64,000 nt of DNA, from NCBI RefSeq assembly GCF_020216065.1, contig NZ_JAIWNA010000002.1:124001-188000 (forward strand). The letters are read 5' to 3'. Under the pieces are notes generated by a model. That model was not told the origin of the DNA. It did no database searches and saw only the letters and a list, made by a program, of their open reading frames with translations. A program made the translations under genes and the position numbers. This document shows positions 41,557 through 49,505 of this stretch, piece by piece; within the stretch, counting starts at the first letter, position 1; every line of letters starts with the position of its first letter. Origin of the DNA: Nocardia rosealba (GTDB taxonomy: Bacteria > Actinomycetota > Actinomycetes > Mycobacteriales > Mycobacteriaceae).

Positions 41557-42474
41557 TCAGGTCGCGGCGGTTCGTCGAATAGCTTGCAGCCGTTGCCTGA
41601 TCGGCGGATGCGTGTCGAGCCATCGGGCGCGGGCCGCGAGCAGTGCGGAGGTGTGAGCTGTCTCGTGCGGAAGCCACCTGCGTAGCGCGCCGTGGAGATC
41701 GCGGCCGTATCCGAGGTGAACAGCCATTCGGTCCGCGGCGAACTCTCCGCGCCGTGCGCGCGCCGCTACGGTCAGGGGTTCCAGGACGAGTAGTGCGATC
41801 AAGACCGCGACAGCGGGCTCACCGATTCGTGGTGTCAGGAAGAACGCCACGGCCACCAGGAGTGCCGCCGCGATCGCCGCTCGCGCGAGACATCGGAGAG
41901 TGCCGGGACCACGTGCCAGGCGGACCGGGACCTTGCCGATACCCCGGACCATGCGGGCCGGGACCGAGAACCAGGCGTCGAGTAATCGCACACGCGGATC
42001 GAGCATGAGGTGGTGGCCGAGTTCGTGGGCGAGCACCGCGGCCAGCTGCCGTGGGCGCAGCGATTCGATCGCCCAGCTCGTCACCGCGACCATACGGGCG
42101 GGCGCCGCGAACGCGTTGAGCGCGGCCGACTGCTGCACCCACAGCGAGTAGGGCCAACCATCCACCCCCGCCGTCCGGGTGACGTCGGCCCAGGCGGTCG
42201 CGAGCAGATCGGGTTCCGCTCCGACGGGCTTGCGGAATCCGTAGGCCGCCGCCGCTTTGCCCCGATTCGGATGGAACCACAAGGCACTGGCCAGGCCGCA
42301 CCCGATCCCGGCCCACAACACGAGCACGATGATCGCCGCCCAAAGGTCGAAGCCGACGATCACGACGTAGACCAGGGCAACGTTGAGCCCCACGCTCGGC
42401 AGCGTCAGCGCAAGCCCACCGGCCGTTTCCCGAATCCTCCCCACCCGCCGAAGTTTACGGCTACCCACCGACAT
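41557..42474 (-). CDS. Membrane-bound M48-type zinc metalloprotease
   Basis: The protein is about 305 residues from ATG 42474 (42477 is also possible; no strong ribosome site is visible). Two spans near residues 30-65, the zinc motif HELGHH at about 150-155, a span pair near 190-235 and the third zinc ligand in the RRGEFAADRMAVHLG segment match HtpX/M48 peptidases. Such proteases degrade misfolded membrane proteins. It is divergent from the riboswitch-controlled sugE gene and has no other neighbours in an operon. Confidence 0.87.
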   Translation of the reverse strand: MSVGSRKLRRVGRIRETAGGLALTLPSVGLNVALVYVVIVGFDLWAAIIVLVLWAGIGCGLASALWFHPNRGKAAAAYGFRKPVGAEPDLLATAWADVTRTAGVDGWPYSLWVQQSAALNAFAAPARMVAVTSWAIESLRPRQLAAVLAHELGHHLMLDPRVRLLDAWFSVPARMVRGIGKVPVRLARGPGTLRCLARAAIAAALLVAVAFFLTPRIGEPAVAVLIALLVLEPLTVAARARRGEFAADRMAVHLGYGRDLHGALRRWLPHETAHTSALLAARARWLDTHPPIRQRLQAIRRTAAT

Positions 42475-42556
42475 CATTGCTGGTGAGGCGAACCACCATC
42501 GCTTGCCGGCCGATAGCCGGCGTGCCATGGTGGAAGTGAGCCCGGCGATCGGGCTT

Positions 42557-42598
42557 CCGGACGAGGGGTGCCGTACCCGGAGTGCGACAAGACGGCCC
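42557..42598 (+). promoter_or_regulatory. Guanidine-III riboswitch (ykkC-III)
   Basis: The block begins CCGGACGAGG (42557-42566), continues with GTGCCGTACCCGG (42568-42580) and ends GACAAGACGGCCC (42586-42598). These are the conserved elements of the ykkC-III/guanidine-III class, nearly identical in order and spacing to the well-known actinomycete examples. CCGG at 42557 can pair with CCGG at 42577, and GCCG at 42570-42573 with CGGC at 42593-42596, giving the compact pseudoknot. The sugE ribosome site GAGGAGG begins just after it, so guanidinium binding probably frees translation. It is the expected switch for a guanidinium exporter. Confidence 0.88.
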
Positions 42599-42611
42599 GA
42601 GGAGGGCTGCG

Positions 42612-42926
42612 ATGTCGTGGATTCTGCTTGTCGTGTCGGGATTCCTGGAAGCTGTGTGGGCGACCGCACTGGGCAAATCCGAAGGCTTCACCCGGCTCGT
42701 GCCGTCGCTACTGTTCTTCACCGCCCTGCTGGCGAGTATGGCCGGATTGGCGATCGCGATGCGCGAACTTCCGGTAGGTACGGCGTACGCGGTCTGGGTA
42801 GGTATCGGCGCGGTCCTCACCGTCGCCTTCGCCATGGCCACCGGTGAAGAGCCGGTGACGATATTCAAGCTCGTGTTTCTCACGATGATCGTGACGGGTG
42901 TCGTCGGGCTCGAACTCGCCCACTGA
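42612..42926 (+). CDS. sugE: Guanidinium exporter of the SMR family (SugE/Gdx)
   Basis: The 104-residue protein has four membrane spans: MSWILLVVSGFLEAVWATALG with the essential Glu near residue 13, then GFTRLVPSLLFF, MRELPVGTAYAVWVGIGAV (the SugE/Gdx signature) and a last span ending GLELAH. SugE/Gdx proteins export guanidinium in exchange for protons as an antiparallel dimer. The upstream guanidine-III riboswitch supports this substrate rather than quaternary ammonium drugs. The gene is single; a partner SMR subunit is not visible. ATG 42612 follows GAGGAGGGC. Confidence 0.93.
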   Translation: MSWILLVVSGFLEAVWATALGKSEGFTRLVPSLLFFTALLASMAGLAIAMRELPVGTAYAVWVGIGAVLTVAFAMATGEEPVTIFKLVFLTMIVTGVVGLELAH

Positions 42927-42927
42927 A

Positions 42928-43053
42928 TCAGACCGCGTCGTCCGGGGCTTTCGTTCTTTCTTCGGAGGCAGCGCCCGGCTCGGGCTTGACGAAGTTCCTC
43001 GCGTCGTCGATCGTGAAAGCTGAAGGCTGTTCGGCCGCAACATGGTTGAGCAT
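42928..43053 (-). CDS. Putative 41-residue peptide
   Basis: A small frame reads MLNHVAAEQPSAFTIDDARN, then FVKPEPGAASEERTKAPDDAV. The composition is protein-like (few Arg, balanced acids), unlike the Arg/Pro-rich shadows elsewhere, and GGAAG lies six bases before the ATG. It sits between sugE (convergent) and the upstream region of the Hsp70 module. It could also be the remnant of a lost gene's C-terminus. No family is recognised; evidence is weak. Confidence 0.3.
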   Translation of the reverse strand: MLNHVAAEQPSAFTIDDARNFVKPEPGAASEERTKAPDDAV

Positions 43054-43158
43054 TGTCTTCCGAGTTGCCCGGTATCGGGAGGATGCCGGGGCTCGTTCGG
43101 GAGAGGGGATCGCCGTGGCTGCGGATCGATCAGGGGCGGCCGACCGGAGTGCTTCGCG

Positions 43159-45717
43159 GTGAAATGGCCCTGGTCGTCGGGTGACAAGGAGCGCGGCAAC
43201 GCGGACAAGCACGCGCCGGCCGGCCCCGCACAACCGGCCGGCCCCGCACAACCGCCCGTCGGCGAGCCACTGAGCATCGCCGATCAGGCGCGAGCCCGGC
43301 TGACGATGATCGAAACATTCCTCGGTCACCCCGGCACGCCCATCACTCCGGAGCTGCGGCAGCGACTGCATGACGACCTCGTCGAAGCCGCCTCGACCTT
43401 GCCCGATGCGACGATCCGCCTGCTGCCTACCGTCGAGAAGCGTTGCGGGCTCACCGACAACACGGTGCAACTGATATTCCGTGCCTGGCTACGTCGACCT
43501 GATGCCGATGTCTTCGCCGAAACCTGGTCCGTTGCCGCCGGATTGATGAAGGCAGTCACCGGAGTGTCGCAGCCGTCGTCGCTGTGCGTGTGGTTCGGAA
43601 ACGCTGTGCGAGCCGAAGATCCCGACGTGTCACCGGAGTTTCGTGCCCTTGCCACCGCGCACCTGACCGAACTGGTCGACGCGCAGTTCGAAAAGTACGC
43701 ATTCAGCGGTGGTTCCAGCGTGGAGTGGCAGGTGATGTACGCGCTCGGCCCGGGCACGCGCGCGGAGTGGTATCGCCGATTCGGTGATCGCGCCACCGCG
43801 CGTGGCGACAAGGCAGGTGCCCGACGACGCTACGCGCTCGCGGAACGGTTCGGTGGCGACAGCGCTGCGCAGCCGTCGCGGTCGCAGACCCGTCCGGGGC
43901 ACTCGACACCGACCCGGCGGGTGGATCACCAGCCGCCGCAGGCAACACCGGCGCGGCTCGGATTCGAGATGGGTTCCGCTCCGGTGACGGTCTCGCCGCC
44001 GCGCAAGGAACCGCCGACTTCCGCGCGACCGCCCGCCCCTGAGCCCGCGGCTTCGCCGACACCCTCGCGCCAGACCCCTGTCGACGTGAGCAGGAAACTC
44101 CTGCTGGCGGCGTCGGATGTCATGCACGGCCGTTCGGGCGCACCACGATTGGCTGACAGCCCGCCGCAGTCGGTCGAGCAGCCGCTGCGGATGGCGGTTC
44201 GGTTCGTCACCGCGTTGTCCCGGCTGCGCGAGGGCGACCAGGCCGCCGCCGAGGCCGAATTGCGCGAAATCATCCGCGAACCCGCCGAATTACCGACCGA
44301 CGAGGACATGCACGCGAACGCCCATCTCGTACTCGGGCTCCGCTTGCAGGATTCGCGGCTGTTGGCGGCGGGGGTACGACAGCTTCGCGATCGGCACGGC
44401 GACCGATGGGTGAGCGTGTCGATGGTCGATCAGGAGGCGATATCGACCGTGCGCGCCCGAGCCGCCGCGAGGGAGGCCGCGGAGACGATCGCGCCCGAAG
44501 CCGCCGACCTCGATCCTGTCCAGCTCCGGCACGCCTGCGTGAATCTCGCCGAAGCCGCACGGGCGGCACTGATTTCGCGAGCGGAGGAAGTAGACGCTTC
44601 GCTCGAGCGGGTCCGCCGGGTCATCGGGGTCGCCCGCGGTGGGCAGGCCGCGGAGTTGGCGCGCGTCGCCGACCGGATCGGCGACATCGCGGCAGGCAGC
44701 GACCCGTCCGCACCGCCGCCGTCGGTCCGGCTGGCGCTGACCGCCTTACGGGGGGACGGCGGGATCCTGCCGTGGACGCAGCCTGCCATGCGACTGTGGG
44801 AGAAATACGATCCCGGCGATCTGGTATCGGTCCATCATCGCGCGATCGCCGAGCACGCCAAGGCCTACTCCCTCGAACTCGAGGGCGATCACACCGCCTT
44901 CCTCCATTGGGACGCCGCGCTGCGGCACTGGGCGACGCTGTACGACAGCGCCGAGTTCTGGGAATCGATGCGCCGACATCTCGGCGAGGTGATGTCGGAT
45001 GTGACACCGCAGGAACTGGAGCGGGCAATCGATCGAGTCCGCGCGGACCTGCCCGAACAGCTGCTCGAACCGCATGCCACGCGGATCCGAACGCTGTGGC
45101 AGCGGCAGCCTGCGCGGGCGCGAGCGCATATGCAGACGATCCGCACGGCGCCGTTCCCGGAGACGGTCAAGTCGGCCACGCGATCGAGAGTGGGCTACGA
45201 GGCCGAGGTGGCGGTGCGGCGCCTGGCCAAGGCGGGAAGTGAAGGGCAAGCCCTGGATCTGGTCGCCGCGTGGTTGCGCGTCGATCCGGACAGCGTCCAA
45301 TTGGCCGAAGCCGCCCTCGATATCGGTATCGACCATATTCAAGCCAGACAGAACATGTCGTCGCAGCTGTACCCGGCTCGGTTGTTGCTGGAGCGGATCA
45401 CGGAGATGACCGCCCCGATCAACGACACGCTCGGACTCACCCGTTCCCGGACCACCCCCACCACCCAGCAGTGGTCGGGGACGGTATCGGCGGCGGACCG
45501 CTCGGCCTACGCGGCGAAGCTGGCTCGACACGAATTCTGGTTCGGCACTTGCCTGATGTTCATCGCCTTCGACCAGCGCCACCAGATGTCGGCGCTTCGG
45601 CTGTGCGGTGAAGCGGCCGGGCACTTCCGGTGGGCTATCGGCCTCGGGCTGCCCGACCTACCGCCCTACGACTCGGTGCGTGAACTGCTGGCGACCGCGT
45701 CGATCGGGGAGCGTTGA
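43159..45717 (+). CDS. Large soluble protein of unknown family, first gene of the Hsp70 module
   Basis: The 852-residue protein is read from GTG 43159 (KWPWSSGDKERG); upstream frame lacks protein character. There is no signal peptide or membrane span. Residues about 45-245 are mostly helical (IADQARARLTMIETFLGH, LRQRLHDDLVEAASTL, with GDKAGARRRYALAERFG at the end). Residues 245-335 are a Pro/Ser-rich linker. Residues 340-852 are again helical, with TPR-like pairs such as ALSRLREGDQAAAEAELREII and ANAHLVLGLRLQDSRLLAAG, and a conserved-looking end (RHEFWFGTCLMFIAF, EAAGHFRWAIGLGLPDL). I do not recognise a named domain. The next gene, a J-like protein, starts 28 bases later and the Hsp70 follows, so this is probably a client, adaptor or scaffold of that chaperone. 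Confidence 0.75.
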   Translation: MKWPWSSGDKERGNADKHAPAGPAQPAGPAQPPVGEPLSIADQARARLTMIETFLGHPGTPITPELRQRLHDDLVEAASTLPDATIRLLPTVEKRCGLTDNTVQLIFRAWLRRPDADVFAETWSVAAGLMKAVTGVSQPSSLCVWFGNAVRAEDPDVSPEFRALATAHLTELVDAQFEKYAFSGGSSVEWQVMYALGPGTRAEWYRRFGDRATARGDKAGARRRYALAERFGGDSAAQPSRSQTRPGHSTPTRRVDHQPPQATPARLGFEMGSAPVTVSPPRKEPPTSARPPAPEPAASPTPSRQTPVDVSRKLLLAASDVMHGRSGAPRLADSPPQSVEQPLRMAVRFVTALSRLREGDQAAAEAELREIIREPAELPTDEDMHANAHLVLGLRLQDSRLLAAGVRQLRDRHGDRWVSVSMVDQEAISTVRARAAAREAAETIAPEAADLDPVQLRHACVNLAEAARAALISRAEEVDASLERVRRVIGVARGGQAAELARVADRIGDIAAGSDPSAPPPSVRLALTALRGDGGILPWTQPAMRLWEKYDPGDLVSVHHRAIAEHAKAYSLELEGDHTAFLHWDAALRHWATLYDSAEFWESMRRHLGEVMSDVTPQELERAIDRVRADLPEQLLEPHATRIRTLWQRQPARARAHMQTIRTAPFPETVKSATRSRVGYEAEVAVRRLAKAGSEGQALDLVAAWLRVDPDSVQLAEAALDIGIDHIQARQNMSSQLYPARLLLERITEMTAPINDTLGLTRSRTTPTTQQWSGTVSAADRSAYAAKLARHEFWFGTCLMFIAFDQRHQMSALRLCGEAAGHFRWAIGLGLPDLPPYDSVRELLATASIGER

Positions 45718-45745
45718 CGATGGAACTCACCGGAGAGCGACGGCA

Positions 45746-46192
45746 ATGACGAATCCATGGCAATGGACCGGGTCGAACCCCTACTACTCCACGGCTTTTC
45801 AGATCCTGGATCTCGACCCCACAGCGGGCCCGTCGGCGGCCCGTGCCCGTATCGCGGCGCGGCGCAAGCGGATCGCCTTCGACGCGGGCAGGTTTCCCCT
45901 GTTCGGCACGGTGCTCACCGTGGCGCAGGTCAATGCCGCCGATGAGCAACTGGGGTTGCCGGAAACCCGGCTGGCGGCGGAATTGCTCACCCACCGGCCC
46001 GTGCCCGCCGAATCCGAGGTGGCCGAGCTCGCCGAACTACAGCAGCTCGCGGACGAACTGGACGCAGCGGTCGCCCGTGAGGCCGAGGCCGCAGCCGAGG
46101 CGGTACCCGGCGCCGTGCCGGGGCTGAACTACCAGGTCCTGCCCAAGCTGCTGCCACCCGCTCTCGGCCCCGAACTGCACGCACTGCGCTGA
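45746..46192 (+). CDS. Small J-domain-like protein lacking HPD, Hsp70 partner
   Basis: The 148-residue protein starts at ATG 45746. NPYYSTAFQILDLDP and ARARIAARRKRIAFDAGRFP resemble helices I and II of a J domain ('y-x-x-L-g-l-x-p' and a basic helix), but no HPD tripeptide follows; FPLFGTVLTVAQVNAADEQL stands in that place. The second half is acidic and helical (ESEVAELAELQQLADELDAA) and ends with a hydrophobic tail. It lies 16 bases before the Hsp70 gene. Without HPD it is unlikely to stimulate ATP hydrolysis in the classic way; it may recruit substrates or hold the Hsp70. The J-like assignment is an inference. Confidence 0.65.
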   Translation: MTNPWQWTGSNPYYSTAFQILDLDPTAGPSAARARIAARRKRIAFDAGRFPLFGTVLTVAQVNAADEQLGLPETRLAAELLTHRPVPAESEVAELAELQQLADELDAAVAREAEAAAEAVPGAVPGLNYQVLPKLLPPALGPELHALR

Positions 46193-46208
46193 AACAGGAG
46201 AACACCGA

Positions 46209-48779
46209 ATGACGCTGGTCGCCGGAATCGACCTCGGCACGACGAACTGCTGCGTGGCCATTCCGGCCGATGCCGACATCCCGAACAAACAAGCGCTGAT
46301 CGACCGCCGCCGGTTGCGGCAGTTCGGGTCAGCGCTGATCGTCGCCAATCCCGACCTGTCGCTGACCACACCGTCGGCGATCTGGATCTCACCGGACGGC
46401 ACCGTGCTGGTCGGTGCGCTCGCGAAACGCAAAGCGCGCCATCCCGGTTCACCGCCCGCGATGTTCTTCAAGCGCAATATGGGCACCGATCAGCCGGTCA
46501 CCGCGGGGCATGCGACCATCACACCGCTGCAGGCCTCGGTGCACCTGCTGCGTCATCTCAAAACAATGGCGCAGGACGTGCTCGGTGTGCCGATCGACCG
46601 TGCCGTGATCACGGTGCCCGCATACTTCGAGACCAGCGCGAAAACACAGACCGGACTGGCGGGTGCCGAGGCCGGGCTGGAGGTGGTCGAGACGCTGATG
46701 GAACCGGTCGCGGCAGCGTTGGCGCACATGCACGAGTACCGCATGAAGGACTCCGAGGGACGCCGGTTTCTCATCTACGACCTCGGCGGTGGCACCTTCG
46801 ACACCTCGGTGGTGAGCTGGGACCCGGACGGCGGATTCAGCAGTCGTTCCTTCGACGGCAACCGTTACCTCGGTGGGTACGATTTCGATCAGGCCATCGT
46901 CGACTGGATGATCGCCCAACTGCCCGGCTACGACCTCGGTTTCCGGCCAGACCAACCACGCGACGCCGAATTGCTCGCGCGATTGCTGAGTCTGGCCGAG
47001 GCGGCGAAGCACGAACTGAGCCGCGAGACGGAGACCGAAATCATCAGCCAGGACCTGGAAGATCGGTCCGGAAATCCGATGACCATCAACCTGCCCATCA
47101 GCAGGCCAGAATTCGATCGGATGATCGAAGATCATCTCCGCGCGACCCTCGACCATTGCGCCGAAGCATTGGCCAAGGCCCGGTTGAGTGACGCCGCGCT
47201 CGACGAAATCGTGCTCGTCGGCGGCTCGTCGAGAATCCCGCTGGTCGCGACGTTGCTGGAACAACGCTTCGGTATCCCACCGCGCCTGTTCCATCCGGAA
47301 CTGGTCGTCGCGGTCGGCGCGGCTCTCAAGGCGGCGAGCCGCGCTACCCGTAGCTCGGTTCTAGAATTGGAACCGCTGGTGCCGCAAGGCGATTCGGTGG
47401 ATATCGCCGGCCGGGTGCGGTGTCCCGACGAGCTGGGTCAACCGGTGCTCGTGCTGGTGGAGACTGCCGACGGCGCACCGCTCGAACAGCGGGTCAACGG
47501 TGACGGTGCTTTCCTGTTCATCGACGTTCCGCTGGTCGCCGAGGGCGAAAGCTCCTTCACCGTGCGAGTGCTTGCCGCCGGGCAACAAGTCGACACTGGA
47601 CACCTCACCGTGACAGCACACGACGAGACGCCGGCACTCGACCTGGCGGGAGATGTGCTCGCACACGACTTCTCAGTGGAGCTGGTGGACGGTCGGCTGG
47701 CGCGAATCGTGAAGGCGGGCACCAAGATCCCACACCGCGTCAGCCAGCATCTGGAGACCGCGCGAGCGGGAACCGCTTTGCGGGTACGGCTCTACGAGGG
47801 CCGCATACCGATCGGTTCGGTGCAGATCCACGACCTGCCCGAGGATGTAGCTCCGGGAACCGCTGTCGAACTGTCCCTGGAATTCGCGGTCGGGTGGACC
47901 ATTCACGCGTCGGTGCGGCTGCCGCAGCTGGACCGGGCGGCCACCGCCGTCATCGACATCCCGGTCCGTCAGGTCGCGTCGTGGACAGAGATCCGGTCGA
48001 GGACCGCACGGGCGCACGCCGCGTGGCGCCAGGTGCGTCCCGAGGTGCATCAGGCCGAGTCGGCGAAGGCGGGACCGGATCTCGAACAGCGGTTGGTCGC
48101 TGTGGAAGGGCTGATCGTCGGCGCGAAGGACCAGGCGAAAGCGCACCACATGCTGCTCGAAGCCGAGACGATCTTGCAGACCTTGCAGGAGAGCGAGGGC
48201 CCCGAGGCGTATCTGGAGCCGCCGCTGGCCGATTTCGAGGACAGAATGGGCACGCTCACCAATCTGGTGGTCTGGCTCGAACGTGACCTTCCCGGCGAGG
48301 CGCAGCCGTTCCGGTACCGTCAGGACGGGGTGGCGGCCGAGGCACGGGCCGCCTACGAGGCCGGTGATTTCACCGCGTGGCGCAGGGCGAACGAGAAGCT
48401 CGACGATCTGGTCCGCGAGGTCGTGCGGACCCCGCTGATCCGGGAAATTTTGGCCGTCGGTGCGTCGCCGACGGAATACCGCGCCTGGCTGACGGGTGAG
48501 ATCGAGACAGCCGATCAACTGATCCGCCGCAAGTACGACACCCTGCTGAACGATCCACGTCTGGCGTCGGCGGAGAAGTCGAAGCTGCCCACGGAGCGCG
48601 ACCTCTTCCTCGGTGAGCTGCAGCTGATCGCCGCGACCGTGCGGGATGTCGACCTGTCCCGCCCCGCCGCCCGCGAGCATCTGCACACCATCTACACCGG
48701 CCGCCTGCAGCCGCTGCACGCGCGCGTCGAGCGGTGGGGCCGGGAAACCGGGATTCGCTGGAACCCTGGTGTGGCGTGA
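46209..48779 (+). CDS. Non-canonical Hsp70 with an inserted beta-rich domain and long C-terminal region
   Basis: The 856-residue protein starts at ATG 46209 after GAAACAGGAG. Residues 1-385 are an intact Hsp70 ATPase domain: VAGIDLGTTNCCVAIP, AVITVPAYFETSAKTQTGLA, LIYDLGGGTFDTSVV and EIVLVGGSSRIPLVATLLEQ. Residues about 390-475 (GRVRCPDELGQPVLVLVE, FLFIDVPLVAEGESSFTVRV) look like an extra immunoglobulin- or transthyretin-like beta domain absent from DnaK. A substrate-binding beta domain follows (DFSVELVDGRLARIVKAGTK to about 590). The remaining 260 residues are helical and longer than in DnaK, without the EEVD-type tail. It probably acts as a dedicated chaperone or ATP-driven switch of the four-gene module. 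DnaK proper is elsewhere. Confidence 0.88.
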   Translation: MTLVAGIDLGTTNCCVAIPADADIPNKQALIDRRRLRQFGSALIVANPDLSLTTPSAIWISPDGTVLVGALAKRKARHPGSPPAMFFKRNMGTDQPVTAGHATITPLQASVHLLRHLKTMAQDVLGVPIDRAVITVPAYFETSAKTQTGLAGAEAGLEVVETLMEPVAAALAHMHEYRMKDSEGRRFLIYDLGGGTFDTSVVSWDPDGGFSSRSFDGNRYLGGYDFDQAIVDWMIAQLPGYDLGFRPDQPRDAELLARLLSLAEAAKHELSRETETEIISQDLEDRSGNPMTINLPISRPEFDRMIEDHLRATLDHCAEALAKARLSDAALDEIVLVGGSSRIPLVATLLEQRFGIPPRLFHPELVVAVGAALKAASRATRSSVLELEPLVPQGDSVDIAGRVRCPDELGQPVLVLVETADGAPLEQRVNGDGAFLFIDVPLVAEGESSFTVRVLAAGQQVDTGHLTVTAHDETPALDLAGDVLAHDFSVELVDGRLARIVKAGTKIPHRVSQHLETARAGTALRVRLYEGRIPIGSVQIHDLPEDVAPGTAVELSLEFAVGWTIHASVRLPQLDRAATAVIDIPVRQVASWTEIRSRTARAHAAWRQVRPEVHQAESAKAGPDLEQRLVAVEGLIVGAKDQAKAHHMLLEAETILQTLQESEGPEAYLEPPLADFEDRMGTLTNLVVWLERDLPGEAQPFRYRQDGVAAEARAAYEAGDFTAWRRANEKLDDLVREVVRTPLIREILAVGASPTEYRAWLTGEIETADQLIRRKYDTLLNDPRLASAEKSKLPTERDLFLGELQLIAATVRDVDLSRPAAREHLHTIYTGRLQPLHARVERWGRETGIRWNPGVA

Positions 48780-49492
48780 GCAGCCCCGTAGTGTTGGTGA
48801 TCGGGCTCCTCTGCCTGGCGCTGGTGGTGTGGCTGGCCTGGCTGATTGTCCGCAGCAGCCGAGAGCGGCGCCGTCAGCGCGTGGTCGATCAGCTGCTGTC
48901 GGTGGCGGCATCGGGGGATACCGCGCGGCTGCGCGAAATAGTCGAAACCGGTGCTTCCATCAATACGGTTGCAGCGCAGGGAAACAGCGCGCGGCATCTG
49001 GCGTACTACACCGGCCAGCAGGAAGCGATCGAGAATCTGCGGGCCTACGGCGCCGACGCGAATCTGCGCAATAACGAGGGACTCACTCCTGCCGAGATGA
49101 GCTCACTGGCTCAGGTAGAGAACCTGCTGCGCGAAGGCGTCTGGTATCTCAACCGCGACGGCAGCTGGCGCGATAGTGAGCGGGGGTTTCGGGTGTACAC
49201 CCGGCTCGGCCAGTTTCCGGAACGGATCTACAACCCGGCAGTCGTGCGTCAGGTATTGCGGTGCGAACAGCGCAGGGAACTGCTGATCCTGGCTATCAAG
49301 CTCGGCCGGACGGGCTCCGAGGCGAAGCTGGCCCAAGCGCTGCAAGCCTTCGGCGACAAGCACATGGCCGAGGACTATCTCAACTGCGGTTCGCGATTCC
49401 TGCACGACGCAGCCGAGCAGTGGGCCAGGGCGAACAACTACCGCATCTTCAGTCGGTCGGGTTGGGCCAACGTCGGCTGGGGCCGGTTTTGA
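48776..49492 (+). CDS. Membrane-anchored ankyrin-repeat protein
   Basis: The 238-residue protein begins at GTG 48776, overlapping the Hsp70 stop (GTGA). A single membrane span covers about residues 4-26 (VLVIGLLCLALVVWLAWLIV), followed by a basic stop-transfer (RSSRERRRQR). Residues about 35-110 carry two ankyrin-like repeats: DTARLREIVETGASINTVAAQGNSARHLA and EAIENLRAYGADANLRNNEGLTPAEM. The C-terminal 110 residues are unrecognised (RNFR-like RGFRVYTRLGQFPERIYN, FSRSGWANVGWGRF). It is the last gene of the module and should tether the complex to the inner face of the membrane. Confidence 0.82.
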   Translation: MSSPVVLVIGLLCLALVVWLAWLIVRSSRERRRQRVVDQLLSVAASGDTARLREIVETGASINTVAAQGNSARHLAYYTGQQEAIENLRAYGADANLRNNEGLTPAEMSSLAQVENLLREGVWYLNRDGSWRDSERGFRVYTRLGQFPERIYNPAVVRQVLRCEQRRELLILAIKLGRTGSEAKLAQALQAFGDKHMAEDYLNCGSRFLHDAAEQWARANNYRIFSRSGWANVGWGRF

Positions 49493-49505
49493 ATGGACAC
49501 GTCAG

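Noticed and set aside
46209..48779. Canonical dnaK
   Set aside because: Although the ATPase motifs are intact, there is no grpE/dnaJ/hspR neighbour, an extra beta domain is present and the C-terminal region is much longer than in DnaK.
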